Source of the DNA: Bacilli bacterium
Lineage (GTDB): Bacteria > Bacillota_I > Bacilli_A > RF39 > UBA660
Reading direction: 5' to 3'
Length of the DNA stretch: 17,788 bases
NCBI GenBank assembly: GCA_028685445.1
Contig: JAQUDY010000002.1
Span: 1 to 17,788 of the forward strand
This document shows, piece after piece, positions 17,487-17,788 of the stretch (its first letter is position 1; each line of letters starts with the position of its first letter). A program made the position numbers and the translations under genes. Below the pieces are notes generated by a model, which saw nothing but the letters and a program-made list of their open reading frames with translations, was not told the DNA's origin and did no database searches.

Positions 17487-17658
17487 AGAACGAAAAAAAA
17501 CTGATAAATCTTTCGATTATAAAGTTGAAGATCCTTTGTTTATGGAAATAGTTGATTTTGCTATTTCGTTTGGGAAAGTAAGTGCATCGTTAATACAAAG
17601 GAAATTTAATATTGGTTATAATAGAGCATTAAGACTTGTAGAAATTATGGAATATTAA
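17483..17658 (+). CDS. Orphan FtsK-gamma winged-helix protein, frame broken at an A8 run
   Basis: The reading frame of about 17530-17655 encodes DPLFMEIVDFAISFGK, then SLIQRKFNIGYNRALRLVE, an unmistakable match to the FtsK/SpoIIIE gamma domain that binds polar DNA motifs and XerD. No ATG, GTG or TTG opens this frame directly. However, ATG 17483, overlapping the previous stop, reads MKNEKK up to eight A residues (17493-17500). A -1 shift there gives an uninterrupted 58-aa protein; without it translation stops at TAG 17549. The rest of FtsK is absent. Explanations are a homopolymer sequencing error (seven A residues would restore the frame), programmed -1 slippage, or a real mutation. Confidence 0.7.
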
Positions 17659-17696
17659 ATGATATATATAAAGAACTTAAAAATAAAAAATAATAT

Positions 17697-17724
17697 CTGA
17701 CTTCTATCTAAATATGTATATAAT
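17697..17724 (+). promoter_or_regulatory. Candidate promoter of the last gene
   Basis: TATAAT at 17719-17724 is perfect. The best -35, CTGACT (17697-17702), matches four of six bases with a 16-base spacer. It lies 20 bases before the start of the partial gene. Confidence 0.4.
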
Positions 17725-17744
17725 AACTAATGTGGTGGTTTGAT

Positions 17745-17788
17745 ATGAAAATATTTAGAAAAGAAAATGACAAAGAAGTCGTTTATGT
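17745..17788 (+). CDS. Start of a gene cut by the window end
   Basis: ATG 17745 opens a frame that runs to the window edge, reading MKIFRKENDKEVVY. A GGTGG-like site lies about 6 bases upstream, and a TATAAT box 20 bases before the ATG supports a new transcription unit. With 14 residues visible no family can be assigned. Confidence 0.45.
   Translation, partial: MKIFRKENDKEVVY

Overview
The window is AT-rich bacterial DNA, probably from a low-GC Bacillota lineage of the Bacilli/Erysipelotrichia type. This rests on composition, strong AGGAGG-type ribosome binding sites, TTG starts, and standard code: TGG encodes the conserved Trp residues and TGA ends genes. The species cannot be named from sequence alone.

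Left edge (1-500): a tRNA-His gene with encoded CCA, a perfect UUCG-loop hairpin, and a 92-aa gene of unknown function with a TTG start. Mobile-element core (about 500-5310): a 490-base leader with a candidate promoter, a short repeat, a 33-codon open frame that reads through a terminator hairpin, then a large serine recombinase and a CHC2/TOPRIM/DUF927 primase-helicase. This pair suggests an integrative element with its own replication protein. The stretch 5307-5575 holds no gene; part of it looks like relic sequence of higher GC.

Unknown cargo (5576-6512): a single-pass membrane protein and a convergent small protein, separated by a bidirectional terminator.

Defence island (6618-17078): first, a complete DpnII-type GATC restriction-modification cassette (dpnM, dpnA, dpnB). 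It continues without a gap into an 838-aa PHP-domain plus SMC/ABC-like ATPase fusion and a 103-aa acidic partner. Second, after a decayed gene remnant, a Hachiman system (hamA nuclease, hamB helicase) with its own near-consensus promoter and a hairpin at the transcript start. Third, an AbiE abortive-infection/toxin-antitoxin pair. A 15-bp inverted repeat around its -10 box is both a likely AbiEi operator and, read from hamB, a terminator.

Right edge (17109-17788): an unknown 125-aa protein, coupled by an ATGA overlap to an orphan FtsK-gamma winged-helix protein. That frame is intact only with a -1 shift at an A8 run. A partial gene runs off the end.

The most promising less-described items are the PHP-ATPase/small-protein pair fused transcriptionally to DpnII, whose PHP domain has lost some metal ligands, and the 125-aa/FtsK-gamma pair downstream of AbiE.
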